Positions 35,095-46,142 of a stretch of DNA of 64,000 nt are shown here, one piece after another. The stretch comes from Mesorhizobium sp. 113-3-3 (lineage in GTDB: Bacteria; Pseudomonadota; Alphaproteobacteria; Rhizobiales; Rhizobiaceae), in NCBI RefSeq assembly GCF_016756495.1, contig NZ_AP023243.1:558001-622000 (forward strand), written 5' to 3'. A program made the translations under genes and the position numbers. A model generated the notes under the pieces. That model saw only the letters and a program-made list of their open reading frames with translations. It was not told where the DNA came from and made no database searches. The number at the start of each line of letters is the position of its first letter. Positions within the stretch are counted from its first letter, which is position 1.

Positions 35095-35682
35095 ATGATC
35101 CCTGCCAAACGCCTGGGCCTCGCGGCGATCCTGCTCATGGCCGCCGCCATGCCGGCCTATGCCCATGTCGGCATCGGCACCACCTCCTCCTTCACGGCCG
35201 GCTTCATGCATCCCTTGTCCGGCCTCGATCATATGACAGTGATGATCGCCGTCGGCCTGTGGGCGGCCCTCAAGGGCGGCAGGGCGATCTGGGCGTGGCC
35301 GGCGGCCTTTGTCGGCGTCATGCTTGCCGGCGCGGCCCTTGGCATGGCGCATGTGCCGGTGCCTTTCGTCGAACCGGGCATACTGGCCTCCGTCGTGGCG
35401 CTTGGCCTGCTGGTGGCGCTGGCGGTCGATCTGCCCGTCTCGGCGGGCGTCGCCATTCTCGGCCTGTTCGCGCTGTTCCACGGCCATGCGCATGGCACCG
35501 AAGTGCCCGAAAATGCCGGAGGGCTCGAATATATGGCCGGCTTTGCCGTCGCCACCGCGCTGCTTCATGCCGTCGGCATTGCCGCCGCGCTTGGCCTTGG
35601 CACGAGGTTCCGTGGTCTGGCCCGTGTCGCGGGGGCTGCCTGCGCGGCGATCGGCCTTGGTTTGGCCTTCGGCGTCGTGTGA
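35095..35682 (+). CDS. ureJ: HupE/UreJ family nickel permease
   Basis: This is a 195-residue membrane protein with a signal-like first segment and about six membrane spans. The conserved N-terminal part HVGIGTTSSF ... HPLSGLDHMTVMIAVGLWA contains the His residues characteristic of HupE/UreJ nickel transporters. It would bring Ni2+ across the cell envelope for urease (and possibly hydrogenase) maturation. It is 6 bp from ureB on the downstream side. The family name is certain; the metal is inferred from the urease context. Confidence 0.9.
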   Translation: MIPAKRLGLAAILLMAAAMPAYAHVGIGTTSSFTAGFMHPLSGLDHMTVMIAVGLWAALKGGRAIWAWPAAFVGVMLAGAALGMAHVPVPFVEPGILASVVALGLLVALAVDLPVSAGVAILGLFALFHGHAHGTEVPENAGGLEYMAGFAVATALLHAVGIAAALGLGTRFRGLARVAGAACAAIGLGLAFGVV

Positions 35683-35688
35683 TTGCAG

Positions 35689-35994
35689 ATGATCCCCGGC
35701 GAAATCATCCCCGTCCAAGGCGACATCGAGCTCAATAAGGGCCTGCCGACCGTCACCCTGAAAGTCGCCAACAGCGGCGACCGGCCGATCCAGGTCGGCA
35801 GCCACTACCATTTCTTCGAAACCAACGAGGGGCTGAAATTCGACCGCGAACAGGCCCGCGGCATGCGCCTCGACATCGCCGCCGGCACCGCCATGCGCTT
35901 CGAACCGGGGCAGGAACGCGACGTGACGCTGGTGCCGCTCGGCGGCAAGCGCGAGGTCTACGGGTTCCAGCAGAAGGTGATGGGCAAGCTGTGA
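35689..35994 (+). CDS. ureB: Urease subunit beta
   Basis: This 101-residue urease beta chain begins [18 protein letters not shown] and contains [15 protein letters not shown] and a final [12 protein letters not shown], all standard. The ATG at 35689 is chosen; an in-frame TTG two codons upstream is possible. It is the last gene before a 1.2-kb break in the urease operon that contains two minus-strand genes. Expected partners UreA and UreC are both in the window. Confidence 0.97.
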   Translation: MIPGEIIPVQGDIELNKGLPTVTLKVANSGDRPIQVGSHYHFFETNEGLKFDREQARGMRLDIAAGTAMRFEPGQERDVTLVPLGGKREVYGFQQKVMGKL

Positions 35995-36059
35995 GTTCTG
36001 TGGCGTCTCATGCGCGCCGCGCAAGACCAGCAAGCATGAAAGCAGGCAGTGCTTTCGGC

Positions 36060-36551
36060 TCAGTTCGACGGTTTGGCGGCCGCATAGATGACGATCTTTC
36101 CGAGATCGTCGAACTCGACGGCGAGAACGTCCTGCGCGGCCACGCGCCGCGAATCGATGGCATTGAACAGCAGGGCGTTGGCCTCTATCTCCTTGCGCAG
36201 TTCCGCGACATCGTCCTTGTGCTGGCGAACCTTGTTCTCGATGACCGGGGGCGGACCGCCTTCGCTGCGCGCCGAGTCGGTCAGGAACACGATGTCGACC
36301 CTGTCGAGCTTGGAGGTCTTGCGCACCGTGCTGATGTTGTCGCGCGTGCGATCGATCGCCGAACTGACTTTGCCGATTTCAGCTGTCGTCTTGGTCTCTT
36401 CCTCGTTGACTTGCGAGCCGACGATCCGGTCGACGGTCTCCGGACTTTCAAGGCCCTGCGCATTCAGCGCGGCTTGCGGAAGGCTCGCTGCCAGAAACGC
36501 GGCCGCCGCAATGGCATGCAGCCATCTGGCGTCGGGCAAGGTGGAGGTCAT
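36060..36551 (-). CDS. Hypothetical exported protein
   Basis: This is a 163-residue protein with a likely signal peptide (WLHAIAAAAFLAASLPQAAL). The mature part is helical and charged (SSAIDRTRDNISTVRKTSK, KVRQHKDDVAELRKEIEANALLFNAI) and ends VVIYAAAKPS-like. No family is recognised. It lies on the opposite strand between ureB and ureC. It is oriented tail-to-tail with ureB, and has the same orientation as the next gene at 36666. A urease link is not supported by its sequence. Confidence 0.65.
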   Translation of the reverse strand: MTSTLPDARWLHAIAAAAFLAASLPQAALNAQGLESPETVDRIVGSQVNEEETKTTAEIGKVSSAIDRTRDNISTVRKTSKLDRVDIVFLTDSARSEGGPPPVIENKVRQHKDDVAELRKEIEANALLFNAIDSRRVAAQDVLAVEFDDLGKIVIYAAAKPSN

Positions 36552-36665
36552 CGTTCGCTTTCGCAGTTTGTTCCAACGCTCAAGGAACGAAACGACTCCA
36601 GCCCTGCCATGGTTCCCCTCGTGATGCGGCCGGCGGACCGGATGCCGGCCCGCCGCGCCGGGCCG

Positions 36666-37037
36666 TCAGCTGGCCTTCTTGGTGATCAAGGTCAGCGCGC
36701 CGTTGGGCTCCATGCTCGCCGCGACCACCTGCGCCGAGGTCATTCCCTTGGCCTGGAGGGCGGACTTCACCTTGGGAGTGGCGTCGATCGAGCTGCGCAG
36801 TTTCTGCAGGCCGGCGTCACCGCGCTGGGCGATCACCTGATTGACCTGCGTCTGTGTGTCCTTCGGCAACTCGGTGATGTCGACAATGTTGACGCTCTGG
36901 ATCGCCGGCGCGGCCTGCTGACCGCCGGGAGATGGCGCGGCGGGGGCAGGCGCGGCCGGAGCCGGCTGCTGCTGGGCACTGGCGGCACCGGCCAGCATCA
37001 GGCTGGCCGCGGCTGCAAGAATTGTCGTTTTGCGCAT
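36666..37037 (-). CDS. Hypothetical exported protein
   Basis: This is a 123-residue protein with a clear Sec signal peptide (KTTILAAAASLMLAGAASAQ), a Pro/Ala-rich linker and a small soluble domain (SVNIVDITELPKDTQTQVNQ, LQAKGMTSAQVVAASM). Good AAGGAAAA precedes the ATG at 37037. It sits on the minus strand just before ureC, 167 bp upstream of its start. The gene is of unknown function and, with its neighbour, splits the urease operon. Periplasmic location is inferred from the signal peptide. Confidence 0.75.
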   Translation of the reverse strand: MRKTTILAAAASLMLAGAASAQQQPAPAAPAPAAPSPGGQQAAPAIQSVNIVDITELPKDTQTQVNQVIAQRGDAGLQKLRSSIDATPKVKSALQAKGMTSAQVVAASMEPNGALTLITKKAS

Positions 37038-37204
37038 GGATTTTCCTTCCATCGATTTGGCAAACGGTCGTTTTGGGGTGACCTCGTAACCTCAACCGCC
37101 AAATGGGATCAGAAGGTGTCGCCCAGCGGGTCATTGCGTGACCATTGGATGGCGGCAATGTGCGCCCCAACCTCAACCACACCGCATTTCGGGAGCAATC
37201 GCTG

Positions 37205-38917
<1,713 letters not shown>

Positions 38918-38974
38918 ACGTCACCCGCACCCATCCCCGTTTAAACGTGACGCGCTTTAGGGCATTATGCCCCC

Positions 38975-39463
38975 ATGAACAGGATTGATCGCCTTATGGC
39001 GCTGACGCCCTACGAAACGGACTTCGCGCAGTGGAGCGCCGAACAGAGCGCGCTATTGCGTGAGGGGCGTCTTGAGCAGCTTGATCGGGAGAACGTGGCC
39101 GAGGAGATCGAGAGCTTGGGGAGGAGCGACAGGCGGGAGATCCGCAGCCGGATGGAAGTGTTGATCGCACATCTGCTGAAATGGGAGCTTCAGCCAGGCC
39201 ACAGATGCCATAGCTGGCAAGCTTCCATCACCGAACAGCGCATTTGGATCGGTAATATCATCAAGGACAGCCCGAGCCTCCGACGCTATCCCGCGCAGAT
39301 TTTCGACGGGGCGTATAAGGACGCTTTGCCCGTCGCGGTAAGGGAGACGGGTCTGAGGAAGTCCCATTTCCCGAGCGAACCTTCCTTTACGGCCAAGCAG
39401 GCGCTCGATGGCCGGTTTTGGCCGGGAAGCCCGCTTTCAATGGACGAGTTCCTGCGAGACTAA
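38975..39463 (+). CDS. DUF29 protein
   Basis: This is a 162-residue protein of the DUF29 family: PYETDFAQWSAEQSALLREG at the N-terminus, DRENVAEEIESLGRSDRREI, and WELQPGHRCHSWQASITEQR in the centre. DUF29 proteins are small helical proteins of unknown function, common in cyanobacteria and rhizobia. It lies 57 bp after ureC in the same direction. Its GC is a little lower than ureC, so it may be an inserted passenger. Confidence 0.9.
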   Translation: MNRIDRLMALTPYETDFAQWSAEQSALLREGRLEQLDRENVAEEIESLGRSDRREIRSRMEVLIAHLLKWELQPGHRCHSWQASITEQRIWIGNIIKDSPSLRRYPAQIFDGAYKDALPVAVRETGLRKSHFPSEPSFTAKQALDGRFWPGSPLSMDEFLRD

Positions 39464-39507
39464 CCCAGAACCCCAGCGCGCCGTCACCACCTAGCTTGTT
39501 GAGGCCC

Positions 39508-40101
39508 ATGGCCACCGAACTCGCCTCTCCCCACGACATTTTCCCGCATATCCGCATCGTCATGGGCATGGTGATCGGGCTTGGTGTCGCCCGCCTGTTG
39601 TCGGGGGTGGCGCGCATCGTCCAGCATCCCGGCCAGTACAGGCTCTATCCCGTGCATCTGGCCTGGGTCGCCTCGGTGCTCCTGATGCTGGTGCATTTCT
39701 GGTGGTGGGAGTTCGGGCTCTACGCCATCGAGACATGGACCTTCGGCAAATATCTGTTCATCATCTTCTACGCGATCACGCTGTTCCTGCTGTGCGCTCT
39801 GCTGTTTCCGGATTCGATGCTGGACTACACCAGCTACGAGGACTTCTTCTATTCGCGCCGCGGCTGGTTCTTCGGCCTGCTGGCGGCGACCTATCTACTC
39901 GATGTGGTCGATACGCTGTTGAAAGGGCCTGAGCATTTCGCCCGCTTCGGCAACGAATATCTGTTCCGCACGCCGGTCTTCGTGGCGCTTTGCATTGCCG
40001 CGATCCTGGTGCGCGACCGCCGCTTCCACATCGCCTTCGTGGCGGCTGCCCTGATCTACCAGATATCGTTCATCCTGCGGCTCTTCGACACGATCGTATG
40101 A
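39508..40101 (+). CDS. Hypothetical membrane protein
   Basis: This is a 197-residue protein with about five to six predicted membrane segments (IRIVMGMVIGLGVARLLSGV, LAWVASVLLMLVHFWWWEF, YLFIIFYAITLFLLCALLF and others). No family is recognised. It lies between DUF29 and the glutathione transferase within the urease cluster. The ATG at 39508 is preferred over an in-frame upstream ATG at 39418. A transport role for nickel or urea is possible but has no motif support. Confidence 0.75.
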   Translation: MATELASPHDIFPHIRIVMGMVIGLGVARLLSGVARIVQHPGQYRLYPVHLAWVASVLLMLVHFWWWEFGLYAIETWTFGKYLFIIFYAITLFLLCALLFPDSMLDYTSYEDFFYSRRGWFFGLLAATYLLDVVDTLLKGPEHFARFGNEYLFRTPVFVALCIAAILVRDRRFHIAFVAAALIYQISFILRLFDTIV

Positions 40102-40145
40102 CTATGGCGGATGGTCTAGAGTCTGGGGAAAGGCAGGGTTCAACC

Positions 40146-40751
40146 ATGTACAAAGCCGTCGGATCACGGGGATCCCGGGTCAGCCGGGTTCTGTGGATGC
40201 TCGAGGAACTCGGGCAGCCCTACGAGTTCGTCGAGGTCAAACTGAGCTCGCCGGAAGCCTATGCGCTCAATCCGTCGGGCAAGGTGCCGGTCCTCATCGA
40301 CGGCGAACTGACGGTGACGGATTCGGCGGCGATCTGCGTCTACCTGGCCGACAAGCACTCGGACAAAGGCATGGGCGCCACCCCAGGAGTCGCCGGCCGA
40401 GCCGAGATGGATTCCTGGATGCATTTTGCCCAGAGCGAATTCGAGGCGCCGCTGTGGAACAAATTGCGCCACCGCTTCCTGCTGCCGAAAGAAATTCGGG
40501 TCGATGTCGGCCCTGCCGCCGCCTATGATTTCGCCTCGGAGGCCAAGGCGCTGGACCGCCGGCTGGGCGACAGGCCGTTTGCGCTCGGCGACCGGTTTTC
40601 CGCCGTCGACGTGCTGCTCGGCGACATGGGCAGCTGGGCCCGCGCCGGCAAATTTCCGATCGAGTCCGACCGCGTCAACGCCTATTTCGACAGGGTGCTT
40701 TCGCGCCCTGCCCGCGCGCGGGCACAAGCCAATGGCGGAGCCATGAAATGA
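40146..40751 (+). CDS. Glutathione S-transferase
   Basis: This is a 201-residue glutathione transferase. The thioredoxin-like half has [32 protein letters not shown] and [13 protein letters not shown]; the helical half has [23 protein letters not shown]. The ATG at 40146 follows an AGGG site. Its last codons overlap the ureE start by 4 bases (ATGA), so it is coupled to the urease accessory genes. A role in urease maturation is not known; a general detoxification role is more likely. Confidence 0.9.
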   Translation: MYKAVGSRGSRVSRVLWMLEELGQPYEFVEVKLSSPEAYALNPSGKVPVLIDGELTVTDSAAICVYLADKHSDKGMGATPGVAGRAEMDSWMHFAQSEFEAPLWNKLRHRFLLPKEIRVDVGPAAAYDFASEAKALDRRLGDRPFALGDRFSAVDVLLGDMGSWARAGKFPIESDRVNAYFDRVLSRPARARAQANGGAMK

Positions 40752-41362
40752 AGCTCAACCTCAACACCGACTTCACCAAATTCCCGCGCGCCGTCTCGGT
40801 GCTGCCCGCCAGCGCGGAGGGTGCGGCGCCCGCGTTTGCCAAGGCCGTTCTTGCCCATGACGAGCGGCATCTGCGCCGCCGGGCCATCGAACTGTCAGAC
40901 GGCAGCAAGGTGCTGGTCGACCTACCCGAACCCGTTGCGCTGAACGATGGCGACCGGCTGGTGCTGGAGGATGGCCGCCATGTCGAGATCATCGCGGCGC
41001 CCGAAGAGGTCTACGACATCCGCGCCCGCGACGGCGTGCATCTGACCGAACTAGCCTGGCATATCGGCAACCGCCACCTCGCCGCGGGCATCGAGGCGGA
41101 CCGCATCGTCATCCTGCGCGACCACGTCATCAAGGCGATGCTGGAGGGGCTCGGCGCCACGGTGCGCGAGGTTTCCGAACCGTTCAAGCCGGTGCGCGGC
41201 GCATATTCCGGGCATGGCGGCGGCCATGGTCATGACCATGGCCACGATCACAGCGATGCCGAGGCGCATGCCCATAGCCACGGTGAGGCATACTCCCACT
41301 CGCATAGCGAATCGCATTCCCATTCGCACAGCCATAGCGGCCATCACCACGATCATGACTGA
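40748..41362 (+). CDS. ureE: Urease accessory protein UreE (nickel metallochaperone)
   Basis: This is a 204-residue UreE. The N-terminal peptide-binding domain and the central metal-binding domain are present ([13 protein letters not shown]), and the C-terminal ~45 residues are extremely rich in His, Asp and Ser ([12 protein letters not shown] and [13 protein letters not shown]), a nickel-storage tail. UreE passes Ni2+ to UreG during urease maturation. The start overlaps the glutathione transferase stop by 4 bases; the end overlaps ureF by 8 bases. Confidence 0.96.
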   Translation: MKLNLNTDFTKFPRAVSVLPASAEGAAPAFAKAVLAHDERHLRRRAIELSDGSKVLVDLPEPVALNDGDRLVLEDGRHVEIIAAPEEVYDIRARDGVHLTELAWHIGNRHLAAGIEADRIVILRDHVIKAMLEGLGATVREVSEPFKPVRGAYSGHGGGHGHDHGHDHSDAEAHAHSHGEAYSHSHSESHSHSHSHSGHHHDHD

Positions 41363-42026
41363 CCAGCCCTCGAACATCGCCCTGCTGCGGCTGATGGCGT
41401 GGCTCTCGCCGGCCTTTCCGGTCGGCGGCTTTGCCTACAGCCACGGTCTCGAACGGGCGGTGCATGACGGGCTGGTCGCCGATGCCGGGAGCCTGGCCAA
41501 CTGGCTGGGAACGCTGGTCGAGATGGGCTCGGGCTGGAACGATGCCGTGCTGTTTTCCGAGAGCTGGCGCCGCGCCCGCAACGCCGGCGATCTCGACGAG
41601 GTGGCGGCCCTGGCCGAGGCGCTCGCCGGATCGCGGGAACGCCATACCGAGACCATGCTGCAAGGTGCCGCCTTCCTGAAAGCGGCCGCCGCCTGGCCCA
41701 ATCCCGCGCTGGAGCGCTTGCCGGCCGAATGCGCCTACTGCGTCGCCGTCGGCGCCATCGCCGGCGGCAATGGCATTGCACTGCAGGACGCGCTGTCCGC
41801 TTTCCTGCAAGCCTTCTTCTCCAACCTCGTCCAGGCGGCGATCAGGCTCGGTGTCGTCGGCCAGAGCGAGGCCACCGCGCTGCTGGCCGGCTTCGAGCCG
41901 CTGGCGATTTCGACCGCCGCCCGTGCGTCCCGTTCGACGTTGGACGATCTCGGCGGTTGCGCCTTCGTCTCCGACGTCATGGCGATGAAGCACGAAACCC
42001 AGTATTCGCGATTGTTCCGCTCATGA
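41355..42026 (+). CDS. ureF: Urease accessory protein UreF
   Basis: This is a 223-residue all-helical UreF, which bridges UreD and UreG and acts as fidelity factor. Conserved features are [18 protein letters not shown] near the N-terminus and [18 protein letters not shown] in the middle. It overlaps ureE by 8 bases and DUF3995 by 4, so the three are coupled. Length is normal. Confidence 0.95.
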   Translation: MTDQPSNIALLRLMAWLSPAFPVGGFAYSHGLERAVHDGLVADAGSLANWLGTLVEMGSGWNDAVLFSESWRRARNAGDLDEVAALAEALAGSRERHTETMLQGAAFLKAAAAWPNPALERLPAECAYCVAVGAIAGGNGIALQDALSAFLQAFFSNLVQAAIRLGVVGQSEATALLAGFEPLAISTAARASRSTLDDLGGCAFVSDVMAMKHETQYSRLFRS

Positions 42027-42459
42027 TCGCCCTCGCCTTTGTCCTCTCATTCGTCCTGCTGCTGATCACGGCGCTGCATGTCTATTGGGGCATTGGCGGC
42101 ATCTGGCCGGGCAGGGATGCGGCGTCCTGCGCCCGCGCGGTCGTCGGCTTTCGCGGCGTCGACGAGATGCCGACGCCTTTCGCCAGTTTCGCCGTTGCCG
42201 CCTGTCTTGGCCTGGCGACACTCTGGCCGCTGGCGCTCATCGGCTTCTTTGCCTCGCCCTTCCCGAGGGAGGGCCTTGCCGCCACCTCGCTGCTCATCGG
42301 GCTGGTGTTCCTGGGGCGCGGCATTGCCGGCTTCACGCCGTGGTGGCGGCGCCTGGCGCCCGAGCAGCCTTTCGCCCGGCTCGATGTCCGCTATTATTCG
42401 CCGCTGTGCCTGCTGATCGGGCTCGGCTTCGCAATCCTTGCCATCATGGAGTTCCCGAC

Positions 42460-42463
<4 letters not shown>
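42023..42463 (+). CDS. DUF3995 membrane protein
   Basis: This is a 146-residue protein with four membrane segments and the family start [19 protein letters not shown], plus [23 protein letters not shown]3995 has no known function. It is inserted between ureF and ureG with 4-base overlaps at both ends (ATGA both times), so it is firmly part of the urease operon. A membrane role in nickel or urea handling is possible. Confidence 0.88.
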
Positions 42464-43101
<638 letters not shown>

Positions 43102-43186
43102 CGCAGCAGCTTCGCGCTGTGCCAACCAAAACCCGTTGCGGGCAGCCGTCGGTCGCGGCATTCTCGCCAAAACCGGAGGATTTTCG

Positions 43187-43954
43187 ATGAGCATTGCCCG
43201 CCTGCAGAAAGAGCCGCTGACCAACCTGCCCTTCTATGAGGAGCGCGTCGATCTTGCCTGTGCCTTCCGCTGGACGGCGCGGCTCAACATGCATGAGGCG
43301 GTGGCCAACCATTTCTCGCTCGCGGTCAACGAGGACGGTACGCAGTTCCTGATGAACCCCAACCAGGTGCATTTCTCGCGCATCAAGGCGAGCGACCTGC
43401 TGATGATCGACGCCAACGATCCGGGCACGCTGTCAGGCCCCAACGCACCCGACCCGACGGCCTGGGGCCTGCACGGCGCCATCCATCGCAACGTGCCGCA
43501 TGCGCGCTGCGTCATGCATGTCCATTCGATCCATGCCACGGTGCTGGCTTCGCTCGCCGACTCGACATTGCCGCCGATCGACCAGAATTCGGCGATGTTC
43601 TTCAACCGCCATGTCGTCGACGCGCATTATGGCGGGCTGGCTTTCGAGGAAGAAGGCGAGCGCTGCTCGCAGCTTCTCACCGACCCCAAGGTCAAGGTCA
43701 TGGTGATGGGCAATCACGGCGTGCTGGTGATCGGCGACACGGTCGCCGATGCCTTCAACCGCATGTTCTATTTCGAGCGCGCCGCCGAGACCTACATCAA
43801 GGCGCTGTGGACCGGCCGGCCGCTGCGCACGCTGTCGGACGCCATTGCCGAGAAGGCGGCGAGCGAAATGGACGACTATCCCGGCCAGGCCGAGCGCCAT
43901 CTCAGCGAGTTGAAGGCGATCCTCGACGAGGAAGAGCCGGTTTACCGGAATTAG
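43187..43954 (+). CDS. Class II aldolase/adducin-family protein
   Basis: This is a 255-residue protein of the class II aldolase/adducin family, which includes L-fuculose-phosphate aldolase and ribulose-phosphate epimerases. Zinc-binding His pairs are visible in CVMHVHSIHATVL and late in MVMGNHGVLVIGD, and NHFSLAVNEDGTQ is the conserved early stretch. GGAGGA lies 6 bases before the ATG. The stop overlaps the convergent HAD gene by 4 bases. Substrate is unknown; the length fits a non-phosphorylating family branch as well as an aldolase. Confidence 0.85.
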   Translation: MSIARLQKEPLTNLPFYEERVDLACAFRWTARLNMHEAVANHFSLAVNEDGTQFLMNPNQVHFSRIKASDLLMIDANDPGTLSGPNAPDPTAWGLHGAIHRNVPHARCVMHVHSIHATVLASLADSTLPPIDQNSAMFFNRHVVDAHYGGLAFEEEGERCSQLLTDPKVKVMVMGNHGVLVIGDTVADAFNRMFYFERAAETYIKALWTGRPLRTLSDAIAEKAASEMDDYPGQAERHLSELKAILDEEEPVYRN

Positions 43955-44583
43955 AGACCGAGCTGAGTCCGCAATTCCTCGGCGCTGTTGATGACGATGG
44001 CGCCGGGCGGTCCGTCCATCGGCTTTTCCGGCCAGAAGATCGTCTTCATGCCCGCCGCCAGCCCCGCCATGGCGCCCGGCCAGCTGTCGTCGACCGCGAC
44101 CGCGTGAGCGGGATCGACATCGGCCAGATAGGCCGCGCGCAGGAAGGGTTCGGCATGCGGCTTGCCTTCGCGCACGTCGTTGCGGCTGATCGTCTTCATG
44201 CCGGGATAGAAGAGGCCGACGGCGCGCAGGTTGGCATCGACGATCAGCCTGTCGGAATTGGAGACCACCGCTTGCTGAACGCCAAGCGCCCGCAATTCAT
44301 TGAAGACTTCGATCGCGCCGGGGCGCGGCCGCAAGCCCTCGACCAGCGGCAGGTAATGGTCGTATTTGCGCACGATCCAGTCGTCGAAGGCCAGGTCCAG
44401 GCCGAACTCGTCGCGCATCATTTCGTAGACCGGCCAGGCAGCGACGCCGAGCACACGCTCATGCAGGTCGCCGGGCGGCGTGAGGCCGACATTGCGCATC
44501 GCCGCTACAAGAGCCGCCTCGTGCAACGGCTCGCTGTCGACCAGCGTACCATCCATGTCCCAGAAAACCGCCTTCGGTGTCAT
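43951..44583 (-). CDS. HAD-family phosphatase
   Basis: This is a 210-residue HAD hydrolase with a cap domain of the phosphoglycolate/beta-phosphoglucomutase type. Motif I DMDGTLVDSE (residues 9-18), motif II VVSNSD and motif III/IV KPHAEPF...AVDDS are all present. AAGGAG precedes the ATG. It likely removes phosphate from a sugar phosphate. The TAA stop overlaps the convergent aldolase-like gene. Its 5' region is shared with the divergent SorC-type regulator at 44830. Confidence 0.88.
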   Translation of the reverse strand: MTPKAVFWDMDGTLVDSEPLHEAALVAAMRNVGLTPPGDLHERVLGVAAWPVYEMMRDEFGLDLAFDDWIVRKYDHYLPLVEGLRPRPGAIEVFNELRALGVQQAVVSNSDRLIVDANLRAVGLFYPGMKTISRNDVREGKPHAEPFLRAAYLADVDPAHAVAVDDSWPGAMAGLAAGMKTIFWPEKPMDGPPGAIVINSAEELRTQLGL

Positions 44584-44733
44584 GCAGCGCTCCTTTTGCG
44601 ATCCCCTTAAAGGGTTTGCGCAGGGAGATAAACCGTCGCGATCACAGAAGGTGACTGCCGCCGGCACCGAAGCCGCCCTGCTTTCCGCGTCGCAATGGTG
44701 CCAGTGGGGAAAATCCCGACCGTGCCGAGCCAA

Positions 44734-44759
44734 ACAATTGCCCTTGAGATTGACAATTG
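44734..44759. promoter_or_regulatory. Paired ACAATTG boxes between HAD and SorC genes
   Basis: ACAATTG occurs at 44734-44740 and 44753-44759, 19 bp apart; each CAATTG core is self-complementary. TTGACA (44750-44755) overlaps the second copy, although no good -10 was found downstream. The pair lies in the divergent region of the SorC regulator, where autoregulatory sites are expected. Confidence 0.4.
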
Positions 44760-44829
44760 CGCAGGCCGACATTCCCTGCGAAACTAAGAGTGGACCGCCT
44801 TGATGACTGGCGGGCTTGGGAGGCAGGAC

Positions 44830-45789
44830 GTGAGTACCCGGCAGGATGGCGGCAGCAACAGGCTTGACGACGCCGCGCGTGCCGGCTGGCTTTATTACGT
44901 CGCCGGCAACACTCAGGACCAGATCGCCGCCACGCTCGGCATCTCGCGGCAGACGGCGCAGCGGCTGGTGTCGCTGGCCGTGTCGGAAGGCTTGATCAAG
45001 GTCCGTGTCGATCATCCGATCGCCAACTGCCTCGACCTCGCCGCCCGGCTGAAATCGCGTTTCGCGCTCGACCTGGTCGAGGTGGTGCCGAGCGACCCGA
45101 ATTCATCCTCCACCACGATCGGCATTGCCGAGGCGGCGGCCGCCGAGATCGAGCGTCGGCTGCGCTCGCCGACACCGATCGTCATGGGGATCGGCACCGG
45201 ACGCACGCTGAAGGCGGCGATCGAGCAATTGCCGCCCATGGAATGCCCGCAGCACAAGGTGGTGTCCTTGACCGGCAACATCTCGCCTGACGGTTCGGCC
45301 GCCTTCTACAACGTCATCTTCACCATGGCCGACCGGGTCAAGGCGCGCTCCTTCCCGATGCCGCTGCCGGTCATCGCCTCCTCGCCACAAGAGCGCGAGA
45401 TGCTGCTTAACCAGCCGATGATCCAGCCGACGCTGGCCCTTGCGGCGGAAGCCGACGTCACCTTCATCGGCATTGGCGACCTCGGCCCGAAGGCGCCGCT
45501 CTATGAGGACGGCTTCATTTCCGAAAGCGAGTTGAAGGCCCTGCAGAAGGCCGGCGGCATCGCCGAGATCGTCGGCTGGGTTTTCGACCGGGAAGGCCGC
45601 ATGATCGAAGGCATCACCAACGACCGTGTGTCGTCGGCATCGCTGCCGTCGCGCGAGAAATCGCTGGTCATTGCGCTCGCCATGGGTGAGCGCAAGCTGC
45701 CTGGGATCCTGGCGGCCGTGAACCGCAGGCTGGTCAACGGGCTCATCACCGACGAGCGGACGGCGGCCGCTTTGCTGGCCAGCGTCTGA
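44830..45789 (+). CDS. SorC/DeoR-family sugar-binding transcriptional regulator
   Basis: This is a 319-residue regulator: N-terminal helix-turn-helix (DQIAATLGISRQTAQRLVSL) and a large SorC effector domain (IGIGDLGPKAPLYEDGFISE, and ITDERTAAALL at the end). Such proteins sense phosphorylated sugars or polyols. GTG at 44830, following GGGAGGCAGGAC, is taken as start; TTG/ATG codons at 44800-44803 are alternatives. It lies 1.5 kb before the smo operon and is the likely regulator (SmoC-type) of polyol uptake; this assignment rests on position. Confidence 0.9.
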   Translation: MSTRQDGGSNRLDDAARAGWLYYVAGNTQDQIAATLGISRQTAQRLVSLAVSEGLIKVRVDHPIANCLDLAARLKSRFALDLVEVVPSDPNSSSTTIGIAEAAAAEIERRLRSPTPIVMGIGTGRTLKAAIEQLPPMECPQHKVVSLTGNISPDGSAAFYNVIFTMADRVKARSFPMPLPVIASSPQEREMLLNQPMIQPTLALAAEADVTFIGIGDLGPKAPLYEDGFISESELKALQKAGGIAEIVGWVFDREGRMIEGITNDRVSSASLPSREKSLVIALAMGERKLPGILAAVNRRLVNGLITDERTAAALLASV

Positions 45790-45847
45790 CCGGAAAGCGC
45801 CTCCACCTGCCGGCCGCCGCGACGGCCTTGTGATAAAGCCAACAAGT

Positions 45848-46033
45848 CTATTTATGCCGCCCGCGAGGGTCGTTGCCATCGAGGAGACCAAGGTCGCGCT
45901 GCAGATGCGGCGACAGGTCCCTGATGTCGAGATGCGCCTTTTTTCTGATCGCGAACCAGCCGAATCCGTCCGCAAGCCACGAAATCCAGCGATAATCCGG
46001 AACGGGAGTGCATTTTTGCTGCGCCATGGTCAT
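45848..46033 (-). CDS. DUF1127-like small protein
   Basis: This is a 61-residue basic protein with the C-terminal pattern LDIRDLSPHLQRDLGLLDG, the shape of the DUF1127 (YjiS-like) family. It is divergent from a LysR/GcvA-type gene with a 109-bp gap, a pairing that recurs in Mesorhizobium. Starts at 46033 or 46027 are both possible; GAAGG lies upstream. DUF1127 proteins in alphaproteobacteria have been linked to RNA-related regulation and phosphate/carbon metabolism, but this one is unassigned. Confidence 0.6.
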   Translation of the reverse strand: MTMAQQKCTPVPDYRWISWLADGFGWFAIRKKAHLDIRDLSPHLQRDLGLLDGNDPRGRHK

Positions 46034-46142
46034 GATCGTCAACCTTCGCTATCCTGGACCCGAATGACGGGTTGACAGGAATGTCGGTCTTGCCGGCCGG
46101 CTTTGCCAATCGAACGTCGATAAGGACCCATAAGGAGCCTTT

